DNA from: Erysipelotrichaceae bacterium UBA4808
GTDB lineage: Bacteria > Bacillota_I > Bacilli_A > Erysipelotrichales > Erysipelotrichaceae
Reading direction: 5' to 3'
DNA length: 64,000 nt
Assembly: GCA_002402585.1 (NCBI GenBank)
Contig: DHGC01000025.1
Span: 1-64,000 of the forward strand
The notes beneath the pieces were generated by a model. It was not told the DNA's origin and did no database searches. It saw nothing but the letters and a program-made list of their open reading frames with translations. A program made the translations under genes and the position numbers. Position 1 is the first letter of the stretch. Every line of letters begins with the position of its first letter. Below, piece after piece: positions 1 to 9,293 of the stretch.

Positions 1-19
1 ATTTCTGTTCATTTGTGTA

Positions 20-28
20 TGATATAAT
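20..28 (+). promoter_or_regulatory. extended -10 promoter of ybeY
   Basis: TATAAT at 23-28 is preceded by TG plus one base (20-22), an extended -10 element. The predicted transcription start, about seven bases on, is only about 3 bases before the ybeY ATG at 38, and there is no Shine-Dalgarno. The -35 region is at or beyond the window edge. Confidence 0.5.
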
Positions 29-37
29 GAATTCGCT

Positions 38-493
38 ATGATAAATTATCAATTCATCAATCAAAGTTCAGAAAGCTCTTGGCTAAACTATCGTCGCTAT
101 ATTAAAGCAATTTGTGAGCAAACATGTTTATATTTAAATGTTGATAAAGACTATACATTTTCAATTGTTTTAATGGATGAGTCAGATATCCATGTCATTA
201 ATCGTGATTATCGTCAAATCGATCGACCAACCGATGTAATCAGTTTTGCTTCAAAAGACGAGGATGCTTTGATTGCTGGTGGTGATGAAATTGAATTGGG
301 CGATATTTTCATTAACATACATGCCATCCGTTCGCAAGCTAAAGATTATGGCCATAGTTTGAAGCGTGAGTTCAGCTTCTTGGTTACGCATGGTTTATTG
401 CACTTGTTCGGTTATGATCATATGGATAAGAAGGAAGAAAAAGTCATGTTCAAACTTCAAGAGGAAATATTAAGTGAAATTGCACGAAGGTAA
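38..493 (+). CDS. ybeY: endoribonuclease YbeY
   Basis: Metal-dependent single-strand endoribonuclease for 16S rRNA 3'-end maturation and ribosome quality control in the cytoplasm. The 151-residue protein has the family zinc signature HGLLHLFGYDH with H118, H122 and H128, and the upstream RPTDVISF block at 63-70. Length is normal. It starts the era-type operon and its end overlaps dgkA by 20 bases. No ribosome binding site precedes the ATG and a -10 element ends 9 bases upstream, so initiation may be near-leaderless. Confidence 0.95.
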   Translation: MINYQFINQSSESSWLNYRRYIKAICEQTCLYLNVDKDYTFSIVLMDESDIHVINRDYRQIDRPTDVISFASKDEDALIAGGDEIELGDIFINIHAIRSQAKDYGHSLKREFSFLVTHGLLHLFGYDHMDKKEEKVMFKLQEEILSEIARR

Positions 494-842
494 GGCTACG
501 AATAAACTGATATTCAAGTTTCAAGTTGCATTTAATGGATTGATTGAAGGTTTGCTTCATGATTTCAGTATTCGTATTCAATTTGTCTTTGCTGTATTGG
601 CAATCATCATCGCATTTCTATTCAAATTCAATTATATAGAATGGTCTATTTGGTTGCTATGCATCGCAATCGTAGTCAGTTTGGAGTATCTAAATAGTTC
701 GATGGAGCAGATGATGGATCGTTTGGATCCCAGTTATCATGTTTTGACCAAAAAGGCCAAAGACCTAGGTGCAGCGGCTGTTTTAGTAAGTGCTTTAGTA
801 AGTTTAATCATTGGTATAATCTTTGTGTTCAACCATATATAG
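474..842 (+). CDS. dgkA: undecaprenol/diacylglycerol kinase (DgkA family)
   Basis: Small integral membrane kinase; Gram-positive members phosphorylate undecaprenol to recycle the lipid carrier for wall synthesis. The 122-residue protein has three hydrophobic helices (about 38-55, 57-72, 97-119) and the catalytic block NSSMEQMMD followed by KKAKDLGAAAV, matching the family NxxxExxxD and AKD motifs. The start is GTG at 474 inside the end of ybeY, with AAGAGG upstream. Usual position between ybeY and cdd. Choice of undecaprenol as substrate rests on the family in Bacillota. Confidence 0.9.
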   Translation: MKLHEGKATNKLIFKFQVAFNGLIEGLLHDFSIRIQFVFAVLAIIIAFLFKFNYIEWSIWLLCIAIVVSLEYLNSSMEQMMDRLDPSYHVLTKKAKDLGAAAVLVSALVSLIIGIIFVFNHI

Positions 843-853
843 GAGGAAAAATC

Positions 854-1252
854 ATGCAAAAAGAAGAAGTTTTGAAGCTTGCTTTTAAAGCGATGGGGAA
901 TGCATTTGCGCCTTATTCAAATTACCATGTTGGAGCTTGTGTCGTTACAAAAGATGGATCAACTTTTTTAGGTGCCAACATCGAGAATGCATCCTTCGGA
1001 GCTACCAACTGTGGTGAACGTAGTGCAATTTTTGCGGCTTATTCAAATGGATACCGCAAAGAAGATATCGAATCGATTGCGATCGTAACGGATGGACATC
1101 GTATCGGTGCGCCTTGTGGCATATGCCGTCAAGTTTTATCAGAATTATTAATGGATCAAACTCCAATCTATCTATCAAATGGTGTCGATACAGTTGAAAA
1201 AACAATCGATGACTTATTACCGATGCGTTTTACCCAAGAGGATGTTCTATGA
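854..1252 (+). CDS. cdd: cytidine deaminase
   Basis: Deaminates cytidine and deoxycytidine to uridine and deoxyuridine in pyrimidine salvage. The 132-residue homotetramer-type enzyme shows the zinc-binding and proton-shuttle motif TNCGERSA (C53, E55) and PCGICRQ (C88, C91). A strong AGGAGG precedes the ATG. The stop overlaps the era start by 4 bases (ATGA), suggesting translational coupling. Cdd next to Era is a common Bacillota arrangement. Confidence 0.95.
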   Translation: MQKEEVLKLAFKAMGNAFAPYSNYHVGACVVTKDGSTFLGANIENASFGATNCGERSAIFAAYSNGYRKEDIESIAIVTDGHRIGAPCGICRQVLSELLMDQTPIYLSNGVDTVEKTIDDLLPMRFTQEDVL

Positions 1253-2142
1253 GTTTTAAATCCGGTTTTGTTGCATTGATTGGTCGACCGAATGCCGGTA
1301 AGAGCACCTTATTGAATCAAATCTTAAAAAATAAAGTCGCTATCGTATCCAATAAAGCACAAACAACACGTAATACAATTCGTGGTGTGAAGAATGGTGA
1401 CAACCATCAAATTGTCTATATCGATACGCCTGGCATCCATAAACCTCAACATGAATTAGGACGTCAACTCAATCGTTTGGCGTTTTCAGCGCTTGAAGGG
1501 GTTGATTTGATTTATTATTTGCTCGATGTGACGAAACCTTTTGGAAGAGGGGATGAGTTCGTTTTGGATTTGTGTAAACGCCAAGAATTACCGATTCTTT
1601 TGGTTTTGAATAAAATCGACTTGATAACAAAAAAAGCATTACTCGAAAAACTCTTGGCGTTTTCAGAAATGAACCTTTTTGAAGAGATTATTCCAATCAG
1701 TGCGAAGAATGATGACAACATTGATCGTTTGATTGAGGTGAGCTTAAACTTCATTCCTGAGGGTGAAGCAATCTTTAGTGATCCTGAAATGGTTGAGTAT
1801 CCAGAGTACTTCTACATCACTGAAATCATTCGTGAGCATGTCTTACATCTAACGAACCAAGAGGTACCTCATTCGGTAGCTGTTGCACTTGATGATTTCA
1901 AAGAAGATAAAAAGGGTATTTTGATTCAAGCCAGCATCATAGCGGATCGTGATTCACAAAAAGGCATCTTAATTGGTAAACAAGGTTCGATGTTGGTTGA
2001 AATCGGTACGAATGCTCGCTTGGAATTGACGAAACGTTTTAACAAACCCGTATATTTGGATTTGATGGTAAAAGTGGATAAGAATTGGCGCAATATACAA
2101 AAGCGTATCAACGCTTATAATAATTGGGACCTTGATGAATGA
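1249..2142 (+). CDS. era: ribosome assembly GTPase Era
   Basis: GTPase that binds the 3' end of 16S rRNA during 30S assembly. The N-terminal G domain has GRPNAGKS (P-loop, about residues 12-19), DTPG and NKID; the C-terminal KH domain includes the ILIGKQGSMLVEIGTNAR stretch. At 297 residues it has the normal family length. Translationally coupled to cdd upstream, and its end overlaps the recO start by a few bases. Confidence 0.97.
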   Translation: MSFKSGFVALIGRPNAGKSTLLNQILKNKVAIVSNKAQTTRNTIRGVKNGDNHQIVYIDTPGIHKPQHELGRQLNRLAFSALEGVDLIYYLLDVTKPFGRGDEFVLDLCKRQELPILLVLNKIDLITKKALLEKLLAFSEMNLFEEIIPISAKNDDNIDRLIEVSLNFIPEGEAIFSDPEMVEYPEYFYITEIIREHVLHLTNQEVPHSVAVALDDFKEDKKGILIQASIIADRDSQKGILIGKQGSMLVEIGTNARLELTKRFNKPVYLDLMVKVDKNWRNIQKRINAYNNWDLDE

Positions 2143-2893
2143 CATCACACGTGTGATTGTATTGAGTCAAAGTGATTATCAAGAGAATGATGCGATCATC
2201 AAAGCTTTTTCCTATGATTACGGTTTGATGAGTTTCGTTGCCAAAGGAATTCGCAAGATCAATAGTAAGAATCGTAGCATCTGTATGCCTTTTGCAATTT
2301 CCGAGTTTCAGTTCAATCTTAAAGAGAACTCAAGTATGCAGTTGTTGCTTAATGGACAGATCATCGTTACGAATCACAAATTACACGATGATTTGAGTAA
2401 ATATGCAGTTGCAGGTCTATGGACAGAACTCTTGGGTATGAGCCTTGAAGGGGAAAATGATGAAGACTTGATTCATAATTTATTTGAAAATACGATCACT
2501 TTATTTAGATTGATTGAAGAGTCTGATAATTATGCTGCCATCATTATGTTTATGTTGGCGGATTTCTTAGATCGCACTGGCTTTGCACCACATGTGGACT
2601 CATGTGTCGTATGTGATGCAAGCAAGGTAAACAGCTTATCAATCGAGGAAGGTGGTTTTGTGTGCGCTGACTGTCAGATGCATTTGCATTCGCCCATATT
2701 TGAAGTAGAGTTGTTGCGTGATTTTAGACTTGCACAAAAAGTAGGCTTTGATAAACTGAAAGATTATTTGGTTTATAAGAGACCACATCCGGACTGTGTC
2801 AAATGGATGATTCAATTCTTTGAATATCACATTGGAACATCGCTTAAAGCTTGGGAATTTATGCATAAATGGTCTATAATAGAAAAGTTATAG
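2135..2893 (+). CDS. recO: DNA repair protein RecO
   Basis: Recombination mediator of the RecFOR pathway that loads RecA on SSB-coated DNA and anneals complementary strands. About 252 residues: an N-terminal OB fold (starts NDITRVIVLSQSDYQENDAIIKAF), a helical middle and a four-cysteine zinc motif CVVC...CADC. Start taken as the ATG at 2135; an in-frame TTG at 2132 is possible. It overlaps the end of era. The glyS promoter lies within its 3' end. Confidence 0.95.
   Translation: MNDITRVIVLSQSDYQENDAIIKAFSYDYGLMSFVAKGIRKINSKNRSICMPFAISEFQFNLKENSSMQLLLNGQIIVTNHKLHDDLSKYAVAGLWTELLGMSLEGENDEDLIHNLFENTITLFRLIEESDNYAAIIMFMLADFLDRTGFAPHVDSCVVCDASKVNSLSIEEGGFVCADCQMHLHSPIFEVELLRDFRLAQKVGFDKLKDYLVYKRPHPDCVKWMIQFFEYHIGTSLKAWEFMHKWSIIEKL
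2851..2880 (+). promoter_or_regulatory. promoter of glyS inside recO
   Basis: TTGGGA at 2851-2856, an 18-base spacer and TATAAT at 2875-2880, followed by AGGAG and the glyS ATG at 2903. The motif lies in the 3' coding end of recO, so glyS-dnaG-rpoD may have its own promoter in addition to readthrough. Confidence 0.55.
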
Positions 2894-2902
2894 GAGAGTA
2901 AA

Positions 2903-4273
2903 ATGGATATCAAATTTGAGACAATCGTCAATCATGCGAAAAGTAGTGGTTTTGTATATCAAGGTTCTGAAATTTATGGTGGTTTAGCCAATACTTGGGA
3001 TTTTGGGCCATTAGGGACCTTGCTTAAAGAAAATATTAAAAATGCTTGGCGCCAAAAATTCATACAGGAAAGTTCACACAACGTTGAAATTCAATCAGCG
3101 ATTTTAATGAATCCAAAAGTATGGCAGGCTAGTGGCCATTTAGCCACCTTCAGTGATCCACTTATGGATTGTAAGAAGTGTAAAACACGTCATCGTGCCG
3201 ATAAGTTGATTGATGCCTTTATGGAAGGTAAAGCCAATGCTTCGACCATGACACAAACTGAGATGCAAGTGTTTATTAAAGAACACAACATCGGATGTCC
3301 AAATTGTGGTGCGCACGATTTTACGGACATTCGACAATTTAATTTGATGTTTAAAACCTTTCAAGGTGTTGTGGAAGATGCGAAGAATGCGATTTATTTG
3401 CGTCCTGAAACTGCTCAAGGGATGTTTGTCAATTTTAAAAATGTACAACGTACGAGTCGTAAGAAGGTGCCTTTTGGAATTGGGCAGATTGGTAAGTCAT
3501 TCCGTAATGAAATCACCCCTGGAAACTTCATTTTTAGAACACGTGAGTTTGAACAAATGGAGTTGGAATTCTTTTGCAAGCCTGGTACAGACATGGAATG
3601 GTATGGGTATTGGAAAGATTTCTGCATGAATTGGTTGACCAGTTTGAATGTCAAAGCTCAAAATCTTCAATTGCGTGAACATGATCCAGAAGAGTTGTCC
3701 CATTATTCAACTGGGACCAGTGATATCGAGTATCGTTTTCCTTGGGGATTTGATGAAATCTGGGGGATTGCGGATCGTACGGACTATGATTTAAAGCAAC
3801 ATCAGTCACATTCGGGTGCAAACATGGAGTATTTAGATCCTACCACCAATGAGCGCTATATTCCGTATTGCGTTGAACCAGCCGTTGGTATTGAACGTTT
3901 GTTCTTGACTTTCTTAACAGATGCGTACGAAGAAGAAGTGCTGGAAAAAGATATACGTGTCGTCTTGCATTTGCATCCTTACCTTGCGCCATATAAAGCG
4001 TGCATCATGCCTTTGAGCAAGCAGCTCTCTGAACAAGCGGATGCAATTTATGCTCAACTGGCTAAATCGTTCATGGTTGAATATGATGAAGCAGGTAGTA
4101 TTGGGAAACGTTATCGTAGACAAGATGCGATTGGGACACCATTCTGTATCACAGTGGATTTCGATACAGTAAACGATCAAAAAGTAACGGTTCGTCATCG
4201 TGACACAATGAATCAGGAACGTGTTGCGATTACGGATCTAACGGAATACATCAAGCAAGCAGTCCAGTTCTAA
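2903..4273 (+). CDS. glyS: glycyl-tRNA synthetase, single-chain type
   Basis: Class II synthetase charging tRNA-Gly. This is the homodimeric, eukaryote-like form of about 456 residues rather than the two-subunit GlyQ/GlyS enzyme. Visible are motif 1 and 2 regions ([31 protein letters not shown]), a CxxC pair in the N-terminal half (CKKC, with CPNC later) and motif 3 ([11 protein letters not shown]), then an anticodon-binding domain. AGGAG precedes the ATG. Followed after 1 base by dnaG, the common recO-glyS-dnaG-rpoD order. Confidence 0.97.
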   Translation: MDIKFETIVNHAKSSGFVYQGSEIYGGLANTWDFGPLGTLLKENIKNAWRQKFIQESSHNVEIQSAILMNPKVWQASGHLATFSDPLMDCKKCKTRHRADKLIDAFMEGKANASTMTQTEMQVFIKEHNIGCPNCGAHDFTDIRQFNLMFKTFQGVVEDAKNAIYLRPETAQGMFVNFKNVQRTSRKKVPFGIGQIGKSFRNEITPGNFIFRTREFEQMELEFFCKPGTDMEWYGYWKDFCMNWLTSLNVKAQNLQLREHDPEELSHYSTGTSDIEYRFPWGFDEIWGIADRTDYDLKQHQSHSGANMEYLDPTTNERYIPYCVEPAVGIERLFLTFLTDAYEEEVLEKDIRVVLHLHPYLAPYKACIMPLSKQLSEQADAIYAQLAKSFMVEYDEAGSIGKRYRRQDAIGTPFCITVDFDTVNDQKVTVRHRDTMNQERVAITDLTEYIKQAVQF

Positions 4274-4274
4274 T

Positions 4275-6053
4275 ATGCATGAATCTTTGATTCAAGAAAT
4301 ACGTAGTAAAGCGGATATCGTTCAAATCATTCAGAATTATCTTCCGCTGATTAAAAAGGGCAAGAACTTTGTCGGTGTTTGTCCTTTTCATGACGATCAT
4401 GATCCATCAATGTCTGTTTCACAAGATAAGCAAATTTTTAAGTGTTTTGTTTGTGGAGCAGGGGGTAATGTTTTCAATTTCGTCAAAGATTTTGAGCAGA
4501 TTCCTTTTCCACAAGCGATTTTAAAAGTAGCTCAACTTGCGAACATTGTCGTTGAGGATCAATACCTTGAACGACAATCTGTATCGGATGTCAAACATAA
4601 ACAATTGTATGATGTCTTGGCGGAATATGTCCGTTATGCACATTACATATTAAATACAGTGGATGGGCAAGTTGCTCGCGACTATCTTATAAAGCGGGGA
4701 TTGGATACACCTACTATTGATAAATTTGAACTCGGTTATAATTTGGATCAAGATCAAGCGACACGTTTTTTACTTGCAAAAGGCCATTCGCTCGAGCATT
4801 GTGTAAAAGCCAATTTGACACGAACAAATGAATATGGTAATAAGGATGTCTTCGCGAAGCGTATCGTCTATCCAATCCATAGTCCAGATGGAAAACCCAT
4901 CGCTTTTACAGCGCGAACCTTGGATCCCAATGATAATAGCAAATACATCAACTCAACTGAAACAGAACTGTATGTCAAAGGACAAGTTCTCTACAATTAT
5001 CATCGTGCCTTACGATCGATTAAGCTCAAGAAGGAAATGATTGTGGTTGAAGGGGTTATGGATGTGATTGCTTTGGATCGCGTCGGTATTGAAAATGTCG
5101 TCGCAACCTTGGGTACTGCGTGCACAAAAGAGCAAATTCGTTTGATGCAGAGTGCCAGTCATAATATCACAGTTTGTTATGACAGTGATGAAGCAGGTCA
5201 AAGCGCTAGTTTGCGCTTGGCACGTTTGTTGTTGGCAGCACGCATGAATGTACAAATCGTTCGAAATACCAGTGGTCTGGATTTGGATGAAATCATTGAA
5301 AAACAATCGAAAGCAAGTTTACAAGCTTTGATGGAACAAAAGCTTTCGTATCTAGATTTCTTCTTTGAATACAGTCTACAACGCTTGGATTTAGCAAATT
5401 TCAATCAACGCAAAGAATTTGCGAAACTCATCATGCATGAAAGCAATCAATTGAAAGATCGCTTCGATCAAGCCTTGATGATTGATCGCTTAGCACAAGC
5501 CACACAGTTCACACCGGATCAATTGCGTTTGCTTGTACAATCACAGACAGCAAGTACAAGTAAGGTTGCTCAACGTCCACTTTTGAAAAATAAGCTGGAA
5601 TTAACAACCTGGGCTGAAAAAGAAATCTTGGGTCAGATGCTCTTCAGTCCACAAGCTGTTTTAGATTTTAGACAAGAATTAGGCTTTTTTGCGGATCCGA
5701 GTTACCAAAAACTTGCCTTAACCATTATAAATTACTACCGAAGCCATGAAGAATGCGTGATTGCAGACTTCATTAGTACACTCGAAGACGCAAGCATGAT
5801 AGAATTAGTTACACAGATTGTAGATAGTGAAATCTATTTTCGTGCGTATACAAGCGAAGCTTTGCACGATGCAATCCTTCGCGTTAAGATTCATAACCTT
5901 GATCGACAACTTGAACTGTTCAAACAGAAATACAGCGACGAACTCGCATTTCAAACAAACATGGAACGGATTCAAGAATATCAATCATTACTAAAACAGA
6001 AGCGTGAATTGGTTCAATTGAGAGGAGTAGACAAACATGGCAAACAGCATTAA
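4275..6053 (+). CDS. dnaG: DNA primase
   Basis: Synthesises RNA primers at the replication fork and interacts with the replicative helicase. The 592-residue protein has an N-terminal CHC2 zinc finger (CPFH about 37-40, then CFVCG), the catalytic core with the TOPRIM acidic motifs ([19 protein letters not shown]), and a C-terminal helicase-binding region. The ATG follows the glyS stop by one base without a clear Shine-Dalgarno, suggesting coupling. It overlaps rpoD by 17 bases. Confidence 0.97.
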   Translation: MHESLIQEIRSKADIVQIIQNYLPLIKKGKNFVGVCPFHDDHDPSMSVSQDKQIFKCFVCGAGGNVFNFVKDFEQIPFPQAILKVAQLANIVVEDQYLERQSVSDVKHKQLYDVLAEYVRYAHYILNTVDGQVARDYLIKRGLDTPTIDKFELGYNLDQDQATRFLLAKGHSLEHCVKANLTRTNEYGNKDVFAKRIVYPIHSPDGKPIAFTARTLDPNDNSKYINSTETELYVKGQVLYNYHRALRSIKLKKEMIVVEGVMDVIALDRVGIENVVATLGTACTKEQIRLMQSASHNITVCYDSDEAGQSASLRLARLLLAARMNVQIVRNTSGLDLDEIIEKQSKASLQALMEQKLSYLDFFFEYSLQRLDLANFNQRKEFAKLIMHESNQLKDRFDQALMIDRLAQATQFTPDQLRLLVQSQTASTSKVAQRPLLKNKLELTTWAEKEILGQMLFSPQAVLDFRQELGFFADPSYQKLALTIINYYRSHEECVIADFISTLEDASMIELVTQIVDSEIYFRAYTSEALHDAILRVKIHNLDRQLELFKQKYSDELAFQTNMERIQEYQSLLKQKRELVQLRGVDKHGKQH

Positions 6054-7659
6054 AACACTCGATGAGTTAAAAAAAGAACTACAGAGTAAATTTAAGAAAA
6101 AGGGTGTCCTAACCCAAGATGATGTGGATAAGGAGCTTTCCATTTATGATTTGAATGATAGTGAGGCAACTGAATTTATTGATTCACTTTTAGGAATGGG
6201 TGTCAAACTCAGCGATGAGGTTGTCATTGAGGAAGATGTTGATCTTACAGACAATGCATTGGTTGTAGAAGATATTGAGATGAAAGATGATTTCGTGGAT
6301 GATGAAGATGAAGAAGTTGAAGAAGAAAGTTATTCCGCAAATTATGCATCTTCAAATCAAGCGCGCGTCAACGATCCAGTCAAGCAATATTTAAAGGAAA
6401 TTGGACGCGTTGATTTATTGACATCAAGTTTAGAAACAAAGTATGCGATCGACATTAAAGAAGGTTTGGTTGTATTCAATCGGTTTAAAGTTGTTTTTTA
6501 CAATTGGTTGACCTTGACCAACTTAGAAGAAAAAATGTTTGCGGAAGCGAGTGCCACTGTAAGTCTTGATTTTGATCTACATGCGAAACTTAATGAAAAT
6601 GAGGGTTCGATTTTTGATACGCTTATCTTCACAATCACGCAACGCTTAAAAACTTTGATGTTTAGAAAAGATGCGTTCATGAAAGAGATTGAAGCCTTTA
6701 AATCATTTGAAGATTATGACCAAATTCAAGAGACTATGACGGCTATTCAAATTTTCCGTTTGTTGGCTAAGGATTATCCACAACTCGCAAACTTGGCACA
6801 TGATTTCAAGGCTGATTTAGAACCCTATCGTACTTTTGCATTTAAGAATTTCATGTATTGTCTGACGCATCACTTCAGTGAGTTGACAGATACCTTTGAA
6901 GAAGATTTAAAGATCATCGATAAGGGTGACTTTGCTAAACAAGAGCTGATTTCTGCGAACCTTCGTTTAGTTGTATCCATTGCTAAGAAGTATGTAGGCC
7001 GTGGCATGTTGTTCTTGGACTTGATTCAAGAAGGCAACATGGGGTTGGTCAAGGCAGTTGAGAAATTCGATCATACTAAGGGCTTTAAGTTCTCGACCTA
7101 TGCGACATGGTGGATTCGTCAAGCCATTACGCGTGCGATTGCCGATCAAGCACGAACGATTCGTATCCCAGTGCATATGGTTGAAACCATTAATAAATTG
7201 ACACGTATTCAAAGACAATTGGTTCAAGACCTTGGTCGTGATCCTAGTGCTGAAGAAATTGCGGCTAAGATGGAAAACATCACACCTGAAAAGGTTCGAG
7301 AAATTCAGAAAATTGCATTGGAACCTGTATCCTTGGAAACGCCGATTGGTGAGGAAGATGATTCCCATTTGGGAGACTTCATTGAGGATAAAGATGCGAT
7401 GTCACCGGATGAATATGCGAACAATCAACTCTTAAAGGATGAAATAAACAATATCCTACAAGGCTTAACTGAACGTGAAGAAAAAGTACTTCGTTTACGT
7501 TTTGGTCTCTATGATGGCCGTACACGTACGTTGGAAGAAGTTGGTAAAGAGTTTGACGTCACGCGTGAGCGTATCCGTCAGATCGAAGCCAAAGCTTTGC
7601 GTAAATTAAAACATCCAACACGTTCTAAACGTTTGAAAGATTTTAACGACAAGATCTAA
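6037..7659 (+). CDS. rpoD: primary sigma factor RpoD/SigA with enlarged non-conserved region
   Basis: Housekeeping sigma-70 factor. The 540-residue protein has an N-terminal region 1.1 (about 1-60), an acidic linker (60-100), region 1.2 ([17 protein letters not shown], about 113-129), regions 2.1-2.4 (from [15 protein letters not shown] at ~300, with the [12 protein letters not shown] -10-recognition helix), region 3 and region 4.2 ([19 protein letters not shown]). Bacillota SigA is usually about 370 residues; here roughly 150 residues (about 145-297) separate regions 1.2 and 2.1. A good GAGAGGAG site precedes the ATG. See findings. Confidence 0.97.
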   Translation: MANSIKTLDELKKELQSKFKKKGVLTQDDVDKELSIYDLNDSEATEFIDSLLGMGVKLSDEVVIEEDVDLTDNALVVEDIEMKDDFVDDEDEEVEEESYSANYASSNQARVNDPVKQYLKEIGRVDLLTSSLETKYAIDIKEGLVVFNRFKVVFYNWLTLTNLEEKMFAEASATVSLDFDLHAKLNENEGSIFDTLIFTITQRLKTLMFRKDAFMKEIEAFKSFEDYDQIQETMTAIQIFRLLAKDYPQLANLAHDFKADLEPYRTFAFKNFMYCLTHHFSELTDTFEEDLKIIDKGDFAKQELISANLRLVVSIAKKYVGRGMLFLDLIQEGNMGLVKAVEKFDHTKGFKFSTYATWWIRQAITRAIADQARTIRIPVHMVETINKLTRIQRQLVQDLGRDPSAEEIAAKMENITPEKVREIQKIALEPVSLETPIGEEDDSHLGDFIEDKDAMSPDEYANNQLLKDEINNILQGLTEREEKVLRLRFGLYDGRTRTLEEVGKEFDVTRERIRQIEAKALRKLKHPTRSKRLKDFNDKI

Positions 7660-8321
7660 TGCTTAACTTAAGATTACGAAATATCGCTAAATTGATTGAG
7701 CCATGTGAAGTCCTGATTGATATCGGGAGCGATCATGGCTTTTTACCTTTATCTCTATTAAAAACACAAATCATACAGAAAGCGGTCATCTGTGACATTA
7801 ATGCATTACCCTTACAATCCGCAATAAAAAATGCGCATCAAACACATTTGGAAGATCGTTGTACCTTTGTTCAATCCAATGGCATACAAAACTACAAGCA
7901 TCCTGTGGATGCGGCTGTGATTGCTGGTATGGGTTATGAGACCATTGCGCAGATTATTGAACAAGACATCGAACGTTTTAGATTGATCGATCAAATTGTT
8001 CTTCAATCCAATACACATCTTGATAAACTAAGAGCATTCCTAATGGAAAACAAGTTTGAAATCGTTAATGAAGAGCTCGTCAAAGATCGTAAACATTTTT
8101 ATGTCATCATCAAGGTGAAATCCAAAAAAAATGTGATTGTTTATGGTGATTCAGATCTATGGATTGGACCTGTACTTAAGGCTCGTAAAGATGATTTAAT
8201 GTTTCAGTATTTGATGCATCTTTATCGCATCGAAGCGAATGTTCTAAAAGGACAAAAAAAAGAATCTTCTATGAAGATTCAAGTGATACAAGCCTATTTA
8301 GATATCATACAAACATCTTGA
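7659..8321 (+). CDS. trmK: tRNA (adenine(22)-N1)-methyltransferase TrmK
   Basis: SAM-dependent methyltransferase making m1A22 in tRNA. The 220-residue protein has the Rossmann SAM-binding motif near the start (LIDIGSDHGFLPLSLL, about residues 19-34) and the family motif AVIAGMGYETI. The ATG overlaps the last base of the rpoD stop codon and has no Shine-Dalgarno, so translation is probably coupled. The rpoD-trmK order is typical of Bacillota. Its 3' end overlaps convergent ispH by 17 bases and contains the ispH terminator. Confidence 0.92.
   Translation: MLNLRLRNIAKLIEPCEVLIDIGSDHGFLPLSLLKTQIIQKAVICDINALPLQSAIKNAHQTHLEDRCTFVQSNGIQNYKHPVDAAVIAGMGYETIAQIIEQDIERFRLIDQIVLQSNTHLDKLRAFLMENKFEIVNEELVKDRKHFYVIIKVKSKKNVIVYGDSDLWIGPVLKARKDDLMFQYLMHLYRIEANVLKGQKKESSMKIQVIQAYLDIIQTS
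8254..8280 (-). terminator. intrinsic terminator of ispH, inside trmK
   Basis: On the minus strand GAATCTTC, a 3-base loop and GAAGATTC form a perfect 8-bp stem followed by eight U. It starts about 25 bases past the ispH stop and lies in the trmK coding sequence of the opposite strand. Confidence 0.8.
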
Positions 8322-9219
8322 TGGTTTTTACCGCTTCGAGTGGATCCAGACCATCACGTATTGCATTGCAATAAGCAATGACTTGGTTGACAAGATAAGA
8401 AGGGGTTGAAGCACCAGCTGTGATGGCAAGACGTTTAAACGTTTCGAAGGGTAATTCAAACAAGTCACGATATGTTTCAATTTGATAGACCAGTGGAATT
8501 CCTTTGTTAGAACCGATTTTAGCCAACATACCTGTGTTGTTTGATTTTGGATCGCCGATGACAATCAAAGCATCGATGTTCTCCAATTTCAAAATAGCTT
8601 CTTGACGCATACGTGTTGCACTGCATATTTCATCACTGATGATGGCATGTGGATATTTCTTACGGATCGCATCGAGTAGAACTTTTATATCTAATATGCT
8701 CATGGTGGTTTGATTGGTTACAAAGATTCTTGGATGATCGATCGATAAATTCTGAATCGCATCCAAGTCCTTGATAAAAGTGATATTTTGATGATCCATG
8801 TCACATATTGCTTCAGCTTCTGGATGATTTTCTTGACCAATGTATAATATGTGATAAACTTCATCAAGGTATGTTTGAATTAAGTTTTGTGTTGAGATAA
8901 CATCTTCACAACTTGCGTCTACTGTGATCAAGCCTTTTGCTTGAGCTTTCTGGACGACATTTGAACTGATGCCGTGGGCTGAGAAGATGACGACACCTTC
9001 GTTTACTTGATCCAAGAGGTCCATTCTGGACTTGCCTTTAGACTCAACTGTTTCGACACGATGGTCTTTCATGGCTTCAACAACAAAGCGGTTGTGGACC
9101 AATTCACCAAGTATGGTTATCTTTTGGTCCGGATATTTCTTCGCAGTTTCTTTAGCAATCTGAATTGCTTTAACAACACCTTTGCAGAAACCGCGTGGAT
9201 TTACTGTAATGATTTCCAT
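8305..9219 (-). CDS. ispH: 4-hydroxy-3-methylbut-2-enyl diphosphate reductase IspH
   Basis: Last step of the MEP isoprenoid pathway: HMBPP to IPP and DMAPP, using a [4Fe-4S] cluster. Three cluster cysteines are visible: C12 (PRGFCKGV), C104 (DASCEDV) and C199 (EICSATRMRQ), plus the conserved AHG (81-83) and NQTTMS. 304 residues, normal length. The start has a strong GGAGG and is preceded by a divergent promoter region shared with the helicase gene. Confidence 0.96.
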   Translation of the reverse strand: MEIITVNPRGFCKGVVKAIQIAKETAKKYPDQKITILGELVHNRFVVEAMKDHRVETVESKGKSRMDLLDQVNEGVVIFSAHGISSNVVQKAQAKGLITVDASCEDVISTQNLIQTYLDEVYHILYIGQENHPEAEAICDMDHQNITFIKDLDAIQNLSIDHPRIFVTNQTTMSILDIKVLLDAIRKKYPHAIISDEICSATRMRQEAILKLENIDALIVIGDPKSNNTGMLAKIGSNKGIPLVYQIETYRDLFELPFETFKRLAITAGASTPSYLVNQVIAYCNAIRDGLDPLEAVKTIKMFV

Positions 9220-9235
9220 TTTTCACCTCCACGTA

Positions 9236-9276
9236 ATAATACCATACTTTTAAAATAGTGTTGAAAACACTATAAT
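9236..9276. promoter_or_regulatory. divergent promoters of ispH and DEAD-box helicase with perfect palindrome
   Basis: On the plus strand TATAAT (9271-9276) serves the helicase gene, followed by GAGGT. On the minus strand TATTAT (complement of 9236-9241), preceded by TGG, is an extended -10 for ispH. A perfect 8-bp inverted repeat with a 3-base spacer, ATAGTGTT/AACACTAT, spans 9255-9273 and covers the plus -10 element, a possible operator. Confidence 0.5.
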
Positions 9277-9293
9277 GTCACTGAGGTAGCAAT

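Noticed and set aside
1002..1205. Antisense reading frames inside era, glyS, polC and other genes
   Set aside because: They are overlapped by strongly conserved genes, lack Shine-Dalgarno sites and encode no recognisable motifs.
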